From assembly GCF_008831285.2 (NCBI RefSeq), contig NC_045138.2, positions 38,183,115 to 38,247,114 of the forward strand: a stretch of DNA of 64,000 nt, written 5' to 3'. Positions 24,458 to 36,864 of this stretch are shown piece by piece. The notes under the pieces were generated by a model. The model was not told the origin of the DNA. It made no database searches and saw nothing but the letters and a program-made list of their open reading frames with translations. Position 1 is the first letter of the stretch. Each line of letters starts with the position of its first letter. Source of the stretch: Nymphaea colorata (lineage: Eukaryota > Streptophyta > Magnoliopsida > Nymphaeales > Nymphaeaceae). Position numbers and translations under genes: made by a program.

Positions 24458-26137
24458 TGTTCCGACACCACCACTGTCCACTGACCACACTCGAAGGACG
24501 TCGCTTTGCTTGGTCCGCGACTTGGTTGTTCAGGTGAGGCAAACCGCTCCAGGCTCCAGTTCTAGCCAGAACCAAGTCATTCTAGCATTGATTGCAGCGA
24601 CTACGTCATCTCCCCCTCTCTCCCACTCTACCTGCAGATTTATAGGGTTAGGAAACCTTGCAGTTAAATTGAATCCCAAGGTATCATCACCATTATACGT
24701 TACTTGGCTGGCTGGAGACCAAGGTTAGAAGATTGGGATTCGATTCTCCCTCTTCCTCTACTACATCAAGAACTTGCTTGGGCAGCCAAAGCTTGGCCTT
24801 TTAAAGCTCAGGATGATATATTTCAACGTGGGACATTTCATCCATTTACCTACTCGAAAAATATTGAGAAATCAAATTTGGTGACGCCAACGGGATTCTC
24901 TGGTTTGGCTTAATTTTGCATCTACTTCTGCCAATTTTTAGGTTTTGTACCTGATCGAGTCGTATTTGATTCTGATATGTACCTGAAATGGATACAGTGA
25001 ACTTTTCTTTTGTTTGATCAACCGGCATCCATTACCTTTTCTGCATTTTAGGTAGTGGGGATGTTTGATATATCTTTTGGCCTGAATGTAGAAAAGCGGG
25101 ACATAGAAGGGTCCAACTTTTCTTCCACTTTTATTCAAGTTCTTTGAACGAGACGAAAAGGAAACTACGATCTTGATAGCATAACGGTAGAAATGTATCT
25201 TAACTATCGTGAAAGTTCTCACCACCATAAACTTCTAATCTTTACAGCAATAATTTCACAACTTGTCTTCTAAAAATATAATGGCGATGAATCTAAATTG
25301 TATTCAAGTCAAGTCAAGTCATTCTGTCTACTTGTTTCAACCCGTTGAAGTCAGCTTGTTCATATCATCAATTAGACCTCCATAGAGCAATTATTATTTT
25401 GTTGTTGTAAGAAATTCAGTTATGACGGTGCATACTACTTTGATTTTCACTTGAATTTTCATATTGTTCTGGATTATGTCGTGTCAGTAGTCTTTGCACT
25501 TTCTGCTGGTTGATTCACTAGTTCTTCTTCTTCGTCATTGTCATTAGCTACGCTTTTTGTGTGTATTAAGTATGCCATTTTCTCGAATTGTCATGAAACA
25601 AAGAAGATAACAATTTCTTCTTGCTTTTGGAAAAGTAGACTCTCAAATATGAAAGAAGAAATCTCGAATGGCCTCATCAGTCAATCAACCAATAAATGCA
25701 CAATCTACTTGAAAAATAAACTGTTTGTGGATGGCAGGATTTTGAATCTGTTATTCAACGTGTTCATGTCATGGGCAACCAATTAAAGCCATCAAACTTG
25801 ATGCGTATAAAGGTGGCTGGTTCAAACCATCAAGCTTGACTTTAAAGGATGTGCTGTTGTATACGCCAGGATGAATATTCAAGCCATCAAACTTGACCTT
25901 AGATGAAACTTTGACCTGCTACACACCCTTCTCTCTAACCATCTCCAAGGTTCAGGGTTCAATGATGGAGAGAAAAAAGTCTAAGGACTCAATAACCCGT
26001 TCCGGAGTAAAAGCAAACATTCACCACATCTAACGGATTTGAACCCAAAAAAATTAGGAGAATTTCTCTGAAAAATATGATCACAGTTCTTAGTTGATTC
26101 TGATGTATGACTGCAAACCAAACTCGCATCCAGTATG

Positions 26138-26192
26138 AACAATTCTTGGAGACTTGAAATAAAATTGCAAATTCACACAGGCAGTTCAACCA
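26138..26192. repeat. dispersed repeat, copy 1
   Basis: TCTTGGAGACTTGAAAT, then AAAATTGCAAATTCACACAG and GCAGTT. It recurs with a few substitutions at 27211-27266 in the same orientation. Origin unknown; probably part of a decayed mobile element. Confidence 0.75.
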
Positions 26193-27210
26193 ACTTCTTG
26201 TTGGCAAATAACTATACATCATAAAGAATATGTCTAGCAACGTGTTGGGTAAGGAGCATCATGTTCCTATGTATGCAACAGGCCATTCCTAGTTGAACAT
26301 ATGAACCATCATCAACATATGAGATGCTTGTTGGTGAGGTTTAGATATATCCGATTACCGACCCAATTCTTAATCCATTCGATCTGATCTGGTAATAAAT
26401 TTGAATCCAATAAATAATCCAGTATAGATTCTGCATGCAACTTCATAATCAAAATTGGAATCTGAATCCGATATCCAAGTGAAATCTAATGGACTAGTTC
26501 GATTACATATAAATGTCAAATATTATCCTGGTCCAATCCGAGTCCAAATTTGGATCCAATTATATAGAATGTGATTAAGAAAAACACTGGAAATGTTTAC
26601 CGCTACACAGATCCTCCAAATTTAAGATTTGTCAGATTCAAATGCTCAAAGCGTGAACACCAAGGGGAAATGAGAAGAAAAGACATTCTTTATAGTCATA
26701 CCTTTAGATTCTTTAGAGCTACACCTCACATTCATATATACATCAAATTGTAATGGTTTTACAACTCATGTAATTAAATATTTCTGAATATATCGTTGAT
26801 TTCAGATATCGCAGGAATAGAAGGATTGCAGCCAGAATGTTCTCCAGCATTGAGAATCTTGAGATTCAAAACGGTTCGTTTCTATGACGGCTAAAATATA
26901 CATGACACCACATCAGATTCAACTCCATCATCTGTCGCTCGACTTGTTTAAGCACTTGACTAACACCATTGCCATACTCGGATATGAGAGAACTCATACA
27001 ATCGCACCTGTCATTAAATCAACTTTCCATAACGTTATGTAGACTTCTTTGGTTTCCAACAACATTGAAAAATTGTCATGTTCATCAAATTAAAAGCCAC
27101 TTTTTCTGTAAAATACCGAAAAAAGGATTCACTCTCTCAAGTGCTTAAACATGCATATCTAAAATGAAATCAGTCGAAGAGGAAGAGATAATAACAATGG
27201 CAGTCCACAA

Positions 27211-27266
27211 GCAACAATTTTTGGAGACTTGAAATGAAATTGCAAAATCACACAGGCAGTTTGACA
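27211..27266. repeat. dispersed repeat, copy 2
   Basis: Partner of 26138-26192: TTTTTGGAGACTTGAAATGA followed by AATTGCAAAATCACACAGGC. Flanks of the two copies do not match. Confidence 0.75.
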
Positions 27267-27583
27267 CCGGAAAGTGGGAAAAAGGAGGCGATAGGGCAGC
27301 CATTACATGTAGGCGTTACAACAATGGGAACAGTGTGTTCCAGAATTTAAGAAAGGTGTTTGCGTGGAGCTTTGGTCAAACAATCTTTTAAGATTGAGCG
27401 GTTGAGGGAATGTTCTAAGTTGGCTAGAGTGTTTGAAGAAATGAATGGAAGACTTAATGCCCTCAAAAAGCCTTTATAAGGGAGAGAGTTCCATCCTTAG
27501 CAGTAAAATGGACCATGTATAGAGTCCAAGTAAGTCCAAAGTTCCTTTTTCTTAGGGTGTGTTCGGCAATACTATGTGGGTGT

Positions 27584-27692
27584 TTCATAAATCTGTTCCA
27601 ATGTTTAAGATAGATTCATGGAACACTAGAAGTATGTGTGTTCATGAATGTGTCCCAACCTTTAGGGCAGATTCATGGGACACTCACAACAT
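27584..27692. repeat. tandem repeat of about 55 bp in a possible MITE
   Basis: Unit 1 (27584-27640) and unit 2 (27641-27692) share TTCAT(A/G)AAT.TGT(T/C)CCAA and AGATTCATGG(A/G)ACACT. They are preceded by TTAGGGTGTGTTCGGCAA. The 'GGGTGTGTTCGG' word is a common start of non-autonomous hAT-like elements in plants, but a matching inverted terminus was not found. Confidence 0.6.
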
Positions 27693-29311
27693 GTTTCATT
27701 TACCAAACTACCCTTTAGGAAAGAGATTCTTAAGATGCTCAACTTCTGATCAAGAACAAAAACAGTGGAGGAGAGGAAAGGGATTTTGTTTTAATAGCGA
27801 TGAAAGGTGGTCTAAAAGCCATAAATGCAAAACTCCATTGTAAATGCAGTCCACAGTGCAGAAGAAGAAAATGAAGATGAAGGATAAAAAGAACGACACA
27901 AGGAAGCCAATTATATTTCTTAATTCTGTTTAATTCGTCCAATCAAGTGAAACTAAAAGGGAAATCTACCCCTATCTTGCTAGGCAATGACACCACATGA
28001 ACCTATTGAGAGAGGGACTAGCTTATGAATGGGGAATAGCTCTTTGAAAAATAACTCAACTCTAACTCACAACCTAGGCAGATGTATCCCAACTAGCATC
28101 CAATAGGTATAAACATTCAAGGAAATAACTTTCTGGCCAATTGAAAGATTTTGCTTGAATCAAAAGCGTAGACCTAGTGTGGGGCAATCCTCGGGTCCAA
28201 TAATTGGGAAGGTTGAACCGAGTGGGCCTAAGATGAGGGTAACAATAGGCCAAAGAAATGGGTTAGATTAAGCTTTACAATTGGTGGATAAAAGTGCAAT
28301 AGGAGATGACCCCCTTAAGAAGGTGGATTTGACATGGTCCACTAGGCTTCATGTCGAACGTCAGCTCCATAATGTCAGGGCCAATTAGAACAAACAAGAG
28401 GCTAAAAGTGCAGAAGATTAATATATGCCAATTTGGTTGGTGATAAGGGTGGGACTCGCACTGGTAATACGCCAAGAGGCATATCTGTTCCGGGCCATCA
28501 TCTTCTTCCATTGTGAAGAAGAGGTTTTAGCCACGAGATGGGTTCCGGGGAGAGACCCAACAGGCCGGGGTCCAGGAGCCAGCGCAGCGGCGGGAAAATC
28601 ACTGCCGAGCAGCCAGAGCCACTTCCGGGATATTGTCGCTGCTCTGGGGCCACGCAGACGCTGCTCCGGCATCGGAGTGTAAGATTTAGACCAACGTGTG
28701 TTAAGTGTAGATACGAGAGGTTCAGAGACGAACATTAAGTGTCCAAGAAAATACATGGCAAAATGTTTAATACAAGGTAAGTCACCAACATAATAGGCAC
28801 CGCTTCTATTATTCCTCTTCGTCCACGAAGCGATGACAAAAATCAATCATTTGCCCACACCACCTTCACTCACAGATGGTATCCAATAGTCCAACTTAGT
28901 CGATTGCGCCATACCATCTACGCGCACCTGCAATCCAACAATCACATACATTAGATTCCTTAAAGGAAAAATCAGACGAATCTAGAGAAAGTAAAGGTCT
29001 TCAAAAATCAGTTCCTTTTCTTCAGAAGATTTATGTGAAAAATTAACGAGATGAAGGAAAAAAATCTTCGCGTACTCCAATCCAAAACCAAAACCAAAAG
29101 AAAGAGAGAGAGTCTAAGCAAATCGATGTAGAAGTCACCATATATTTACCTATACTCTTTATTTGTATAGAAAAGTAAACAGAAAGAGCTTCCGCAGAAG
29201 GGAAACAAAAAAAAAAAACAGACATCAAAAGCAAAGCCTAAGAAGCAGGGTTGCATTCCTGCCTGTTCCTGCGCTTAAAATGACATGAGATGAGAAAACA
29301 AAAGGTGGGGA

Positions 29312-32300
29312 TTACAACTTTGCTTGGACACCAAGTCTGGCTTTCAACTCCTCTGCAACTGATTCAATGAACTCTTGTGTGTTCAAATACCACTCTCGAG
29401 TAACCCTGTGCAATTGAGCAAAAAATGTCTGATGTCAAGACCAATATATATGCAACTCATTCAACATAAAAGATCTCAAAGACAAAGAATGCCAAAATCA
29501 ATGTTGAATGATCTCAGAAACAAAAAATGCCAAAATCATGCACAAGTAACTCTAGTATTTTTTATAAGATAATGTCCACGCCATTGAACCTAGCATCTAA
29601 AACTTGGTGTGGTTTTTAACCGATTACACTACCTATTCTTTAAAAACAGTTTGGAGGCATCCGTACACTATCTAACGGTGGAGATTGTCATTAGGAAATG
29701 ATCTTTTTCTCTTCAAATCACTTATATCACCGTAATGTAAAGTAACTGATCAAGTGACCATGAAAAATGTAGACAATGCATCAATCCCTATGGGCGTGTT
29801 GAATCAGCTCCTAAACCACCATCAAACAGCCCCTCTCGGACATCAAATCATCAGGAAGTCATGAGACATTCCCAAAATAGTTGCACCCCTATGGTTGAAA
29901 AATGCAACGTGTTCACCACGTCTTTGACTAAAAATGAGATATGCAGGACAGAATGTCGTGACAAATTTCCCCCATAAAGTTACAGATTTTGGGACAGAAT
30001 GTCGACAAAACATTCTGCCTGCCCGATTCACAAATGCTGTAAATAAGATATCAGTCCTCGAATTGGAGAAGTTTACTTGGGTCCATGGATGAGAAGAGCC
30101 AAATCTTTGGTCATTTTTCCTGACTCCACAATCCCAACACAAGCAGCCTCCAATTTCTCTGTGAAATCCAAAAGCCTCTCATTGTTATCAAGCTTGGCCC
30201 TGTTCAAAATCAATTACAGAATGAGTGAACAAAGTCATGGTTCAGAAAGAACTAAGAAGATTGTGTCAGTATCACAAGCAGCTACATTACTCCATCCTGC
30301 CACATTTTAAGCACGTTATCATTGGAAAACTACAAAAATTAACTTTCTATATTGGAATTCATCAATACCTGTGTGCAAGACCACGTGTCCAAGCAAAGAT
30401 TGAAGCAATGCTGTTGGTACTTGTTTCACCACCCTTTTGGTGGACACGATAATGTCGAGTAACTGTTCCATGAGCAGCTTCAGCCTCAATTGTTTTCCCA
30501 TCAGGGCAAACCTGTTCAAATAATTCAAACAGGGCAACCAAGCAAAAATAAAGTCAACATACATGTCAGAACAAGTTACAGCAAATAATAAAGGTAACTG
30601 AGTGCATCCAGTACCAGCACAGATGTCATTAGTCCAAGAGATCCAAAACCTGCAAAACAAGAAGCCAGTTCTTAGAATGGCAGCATTCTGTATTATCATG
30701 AAAACAATAGAAACCTCGAACAGTAAAGCTATTTTCCCCAACAGAAGACAAGCAATTATCAAGGTCCAGGTATATTCGACAGACAACAAAAGAAAGCAAC
30801 AGAGCTACAGACTGAGACGGTATCAACCAACTTAGGTTGCTCACTATTCATGTCAAAGATGCAATTTGATATAGTTAATAACATGGCTTCAAGGTGGGCA
30901 AAAGCGGTGTTTGGTAACAGATCCCAAGTTCCACATTTGTTATACAAACTAGCTAAGCAGCACCAGCAGACAAATCTAACTGCCAAATGCACAGAAACCT
31001 TGCCTTAAGAAATCACTCTAGCCCATCATGATTGCCATTTTTGAACGCGGTGGTATACAAACTAGCTAAGCACCACTAAACACAGAAAATCTAACTACTA
31101 AGTATGCACATACCCTGCGCTAAGAAATCACTCTGCACATCACCATCATAATTTTTGCAGGCCCACACATATCCACCTTCACTCTTGAGTGCATAAGCAA
31201 CCATATCGTCAATAAGTCTGTGCTCATACCTGTTCGTTTTAAAAGATTGTATGAGAAGTTCACACTTCCTATAGAAAAATGAGACTGGTATAAAAGAATA
31301 ATAGACCTTACCATATCCCTGCAGCCTCATACTTGGATTTCCACTCACTCTCATAGACCTCCTGGAAAATGTCTTTGAACCTGAAAATGGATGCAGCAGA
31401 AAGCCAATTACATAGTTTAATCATTAATGCTTGACTTGCCTATAGGAGGACGTAGATTAAAAGCAATTGCTAATATTTCAGAATTACTTCCATGGATACA
31501 GGCTGCCACATTGCCAAATGTACCTAGCAAGCAGGAAGCAGTCAGAAAAGAGAACAAATCATAATACCTCCCATCATATTTCTTCAAGATTGTATTTTTG
31601 GTACTGAGATAAAGCGGCCACTTCTTCTGATAAGCTGTGGCCATTGAAGCCTCCGCAAATGCACGTATCGACTGTCATAAAAACAATTCAGATAAAAATG
31701 GCTAATTGGCAGTACATCACTGCATGCCAGCAAAATACTAGACTAAATCAAGAGAGATGAAAAACAAAGACAACAACAATCAAACACCTCATCAGTGTTG
31801 TACATTGACAGAGCAACTCCTCCAGCACCCTTAAAATCATATACTTCTAGTTCAGTCTTCTCACAGCTTCCTTCTGGAACTGCAGATAAGAAGATATGTC
31901 ACTGAAATGTGGAAGAAAGACTGAGAAACATTATGATTTCATAGAACATTTTATCTTCTTACCAAAAACTAGCTTAAGCTTTCCAGGTCCTGAGACGACC
32001 GTATCAGTTGCCCGATATTGATCACCAAAAGCATGCCTTCCAATGCATATAGGCTTTGTCCATCCTGTTAATGCATAAACAATGAATTCAAAAGCAAACC
32101 ATGAAATATCTGCAACCAGGAGTAGAGCTATGAATTTTTCTTGGAGGGTCCAAACTATATTGTCCAAAATTTTAAATGCAACTAACTATACTTTAGAAAA
32201 ATTTGCACAGGAATTTTTTTTTTATAATTATAACATGGACTTTTATTGTTCCAAATCAGCTTTCAGGGTCTACGCCCAGATTTGATCAACCAGAGCTCAT

Positions 32301-34682
32301 GTGCAAGTTTCACATGCTGCAGAGTCAGTAAAAACTGAAGCACAAAGTGGGATATCTTATGATATCTTCAATACCTGGCACAAGTCTTGGGACATTCTTG
32401 CAAATAATTGGCTCCCTAAATACAGTGCCTGAAACAAGAACCAATTTCACTGAGAAATTACTGTGCTACTTTACACAAATTACAGCAGAAGAAAAGGCTA
32501 TAACCATTTAGAATATTCCTGATTGTGCCATTTGGGCTCTTCCACATAGCCTTCAGATTGAACTCCTTAACACGGGCTTCATCTGGTGTGCATGATCAAG
32601 ATGTAAGAGAAACAACCAGAATACATGTTTGTGCAACAACAAGCAATTACAGACTAACTAAAAATAATTAATTGCTAAATTTACACTAGATCCACACCAG
32701 GTGTTATAGTTGCACATTTGATAGCCACATTATACCTGCACAAAGTTCGTACCACAATAAGGTTCAAAACAATGATATTAGGAAAGAAGTTTCTGATGAA
32801 AGAAAGAATTCAGATCTCAAATAGTCAAATTAGTTTTAACATGTATCCCACATACAAGTTTACAAGGACAATATCAAAGAAAATATGAAAACCTTAGAGG
32901 ATAGCAAGTTCCCTAATAGGTTCCTTTGATTTACATAAAATGCAGTTGAATAAGAAATGGTTTCAAACAAAAAGTAAATATTGGTAAAAGCTTCATGCAC
33001 TTAGTTATTAACCGTAGCACATGATGAAATAGAACTAGGAAAATGAACAGTACTTTAAAGTGGCTTCAGCACTCTCAACAGTAACTTTGTCATCGGTAGC
33101 ATCGCGGTTAGGAAGTCCAAGGTCAAAGTACTTTATGTCAAGCTCCAGAAAAGGAAAAATAAGCTGTCACATCCACCAATACACTAAAATCAGACACATG
33201 ATTAACAGATTGAAATGAATTATCAAGAAGAAATTTAATTTGGAAGCATGGATTTCATCATGATCACCTTGTCCTTGATCATTTGCCAAAAAACTCTCGT
33301 CATTTCATCCCCTACATTAAATAAGGAGTTTGACATTAGAGCTTGAAAATAAATACGTTTATTCATAAGTAATTCATTAGAAAACAAACCCAGGAACCAT
33401 GAAAATATAGCAAGCTCTAAAGTGCATTGAAAAACTACATCAGTGGAACAAATAACCAAAAAAAGACATGCAATACATCAAGAAACAAGTAAGAACAGCT
33501 ACACATAGATACTGAAAATTGAGGCCAGTGAAAAGAGAAGCAGGTCCTAATCAACACAAATACTCTGTTTCATGAAGACACTAAGCATCTGGTTTGCTTC
33601 TTGGAATATCGGAATGTCTACTACAACCATGCCAACAAATGAGTACGACTAAGAAGTAAAAACACTAAATAACCTATTGTGTATATGGACCACCCTAGAG
33701 ATAGGAAGACGCAGTTCCAAGACTCGGTGCCCACCAAACACATTTGGAGAAAGGAAAACCATAGGTTGATGACTAACAAAATACAAAAATGGACGACCAA
33801 AAAAGAGCGCACAAACAACTAAGGAGAGAACAAAAGTTCCTTAATCCGCTCCAGGCTATTGCTTAAAGAAAGTTAAAAGATGTTCTCTCATCGAGAAAGG
33901 AGCAAAACAACAGACCGCCTTGCAAACAAGTCAAGGATTCACCAATAGCTCATAGCTCGCAAACATGTCAACTTTTGGTTCCTACCCATAAATCTATCGC
34001 TTCACGTTGTGATCACACAACCCATAAAAAGATCACATAGAATCAGATCTGACTAAATCAACGCTAGAACCGCTCTTACTTCAGAAGTTCCGGTCAGAAA
34101 CAGGACTCGAAAAGCTTTTTTTATATACAACAGAAATATTTCAGCAGATCTTCCCAAGCGGTAACTGGAATCTTGAAGCCTTAAGGGGGGAAAACAAACG
34201 AAGAGAAGGAGATTAACTTCTTACCGAGACCAGTCTCTAAGATCACAAATCACATGAAAAGATATAAGGAAACAGACAGATTCGAGAAGTTTTATTTTAG
34301 CAGGGCGAGAGAAAACTGAGACAACAAAAGGAAACATGTCACTGAAGGAGAACACAGAAATGAAGAGTAAATAACACCACAGACAAATAAACAAATAACA
34401 GAAGAAATCATTTGCTGCTTAATTATATCTACTTCCTCCCAACCCAGCACTACCCAACTGAAACAAAGACAATGAATATTTCTAGATCAAAAGCTAAACT
34501 ACAGACAAAAAGATAACCCCCACAAACTCCTAAAAACAAAAAGGAAAACTCACACCTACAAAGACACCAAAATAACAAACTACTTGGTTCTTGATGTCTA
34601 CCAAAACGTCGAAAGATGTAAAGGAACCATTACCGTCCATCTCGACGATAGGATTGGCGACCTTGATCTTCTCGAACCCCAT
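29312..34682 (-). CDS. ICDH: NADP-dependent isocitrate dehydrogenase
   Basis: Fifteen exons (minus): 34682-34634, 33311-33268, 33163-33054, 32735-32698, 32582-32505, 32428-32375, 32064-31963, 31879-31788, 31671-31568, 31380-31312, 31229-31114, 30649-30615, 30511-30369, 30199-30077, 29405-29312. Phases close to 416 aa, full length for the plant enzyme. It converts isocitrate and NADP+ to 2-oxoglutarate, CO2 and NADPH. Visible landmarks: start [20 protein letters not shown], substrate loop [42 protein letters not shown], the metal-binding region [11 protein letters not shown], and [20 protein letters not shown] with [11 protein letters not shown] for NADP. There is no N-terminal transit peptide, so it belongs to the cytosolic/peroxisomal group. 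The C-terminus is QAKL, an AKL ending that fits the peroxisomal PTS1 pattern. Intron 1 is long (1.3 kb) and close to the start. Confidence 0.95.
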
Positions 34683-36813
34683 GGCTTCCAAGACACAGAG
34701 AAGACCTGTCACGGAGATCGGAGGAAGCAAGGAAGATGGAGAGTGAAGCCGGAGGAAGGAAACGGGGAGAGAAAAAACGGGAAAAGTACCCCGCCTTTTA
34801 TAGCCGGCAAAGGAAAATGGGACGAATCAAGAATTACAGAGAGCCGCCTGCGCGTATGAAGATTTTGATAAAACTCATAATTTTCCATTTTTATTTCACT
34901 TAACAGTCCGTTTTTTCGCCGTTCGTATCAGATAAAAGCACTTAGTTACAGTTTTGACAAGATGTTACATCGTCTCCATCGAAAATGGGATTTGGATATA
35001 ACCTTGGGTAAGAATTCTATAACAGACCGGATCATTCATTTATTTATAAAATTAACATTTGCAATAGATCTATTATTTAAATAAACAGTAGATTTCAACA
35101 AAGAAAACTTTTATTACACCAAAAGCAGTTTTTCCTAAGTAAACATTTAAAAACGCAAATATCAATCCCATATCTATATTTGTTTATTAAAATTTGTGGA
35201 TTTTAAATCTGATTTTGTTTGGATGATGAAGTTTTCAAACCTCAATTCTGCCCAGTTGAGAAGTGCAATGATATCAAAAAGTTATAAATTTAAGCCAAAT
35301 GGAAATAAATTGAGCTGCGTTTACTATATAGGAAGATAATGGCACTTTTAAGAAACTTGCAACTGGAAGAAAACAATGGATCAGGCGATTGTGCACGTGG
35401 ATCTGCAACATCAAAAAAATTGTGAATTTGAAAGAAAAGCATGAAGTTCATTGTAATAACGAAATGTTGGATACTTTAAAAGTAACTCTTATTACCGCTT
35501 CATTTTTTTGTGATTTAGTGACATGGAAAAGAAATATCTTCGAAAGAAGGCGGCGATGATCTGGCAAAATGATGAGACAGTTACCTTCATCTATTTACAT
35601 GATCGCCACTTGCCTCTTCCCCCGCCGTCCACTGCTCCATAGCCCCCATGATTGGAAAAAATTTGATCAACTAAATAATAAATAGACATAATACTCATTT
35701 ATTTCTGTTTTTGTCTTTTAAAAAATTCAGAAAAATAGGAAATCACCAATTTTTTCATACATTTTTTTGTCCTTTATTTTGTAATATTTATCGTAAACAA
35801 ATATGAGGGAATATGTCTAAATATCATTAAACGGGTAGCTGTGTAGTGGCATTATAGGTTCACATGTGCGGCACGGGCTTTGGAGGCAGGTGAGGGTATG
35901 GTCGTAATTTTGGAGGAAAACAGGTGAACTAATGAACCCCGGCCTCCCAATTTTCAATAGGCACGGCCACCACCGCCCGCGGGGCCCATCCACCTGCCCA
36001 ACTCCAACTTTGCGGGACCCACGCAAGGGGGGAGAACGAAATCGACGGCTCTGAGTATCAGGCACGATCATCGACGGCGGTGATCTGCGGAGTGGCCGTC
36101 CACACCAGCTACGTGGATTGACTTGGCGGATGATTTTTAAAAATAAAATTAAAACAAATATAAATCATTTTTAAAATTTTTGTAGGTATTTTTTATTATA
36201 AAATTAAAACTATGACACTTTAGCTGATAAAGGCTTGCAACAGTTCAAAATCTCAAAACTAAGAACGACTTTCGGGTCTTCTTTTTACTAACTTTTTACC
36301 AACTTAAAATTATTTAACGTGAGATTCTCCATTTTTTATCTTTTGCTCTTGAATATTTCTTTTTGAAAATATTAAATGATAATAAATGATTCATGAACTA
36401 GAAAACCCACCAAAAAAGTAAAATATTAACAAAATATTACAAGAGCCGTGACTGGAAAATGTTGCAGTTAGGTCGTTGTCTTTATCTAGAAGACGTCGAC
36501 ATCACGACTCAGCACCAATAAGGTTGAAGTCCGAAGATCTCGACAGCCTTCTCGACAAATTTCTCAATTTTATTCGGAGATTTTCCTAAACCAGTAAACT
36601 AGAGGAAGGAAAATCAATATTTACTGAGATTTTGCGTCGCTATGAGATTATCGAACTTTACCGTGGTTCATCGTTTATGGAGAAACAGGTAAGTGTCAAA
36701 TAATGTTCGTTATTTGATTAAAAAGGTTCATTTCTTTTATCAATGCTCAAATTATTTGTGATTTGATTGAGCATTCATATATGCACATACACACCCATCC
36801 CATACTTAAGTTA

Positions 36814-36864
<51 letters not shown>

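Larger units (their letters stand above)
24458..29311. other. repeat-rich intergenic region
   Basis: No gene could be supported. Near the left end lies the DUF212 promoter. There are three copies of an 'A(A/G)CCATCAA(A/G)CTTGA' motif at about 25790, 25830 and 25880, a dispersed 50-bp repeat (26138-26192 and 27211-27266), an internally duplicated element at 27540-27720, and a GC-rich patch at 28500-28680 with open frames on both strands but no domain. The patterned AT-rich stretch at 26340-26560 (many ATCC/GATC words) resembles decayed transposon sequence. Confidence 0.5.

Noticed and set aside
28418..28846. open frames on both strands in a GC-rich patch
   Set aside because: Considered as an LTR or gene remnant, but no conserved motif, primer site pair or second copy could be shown.
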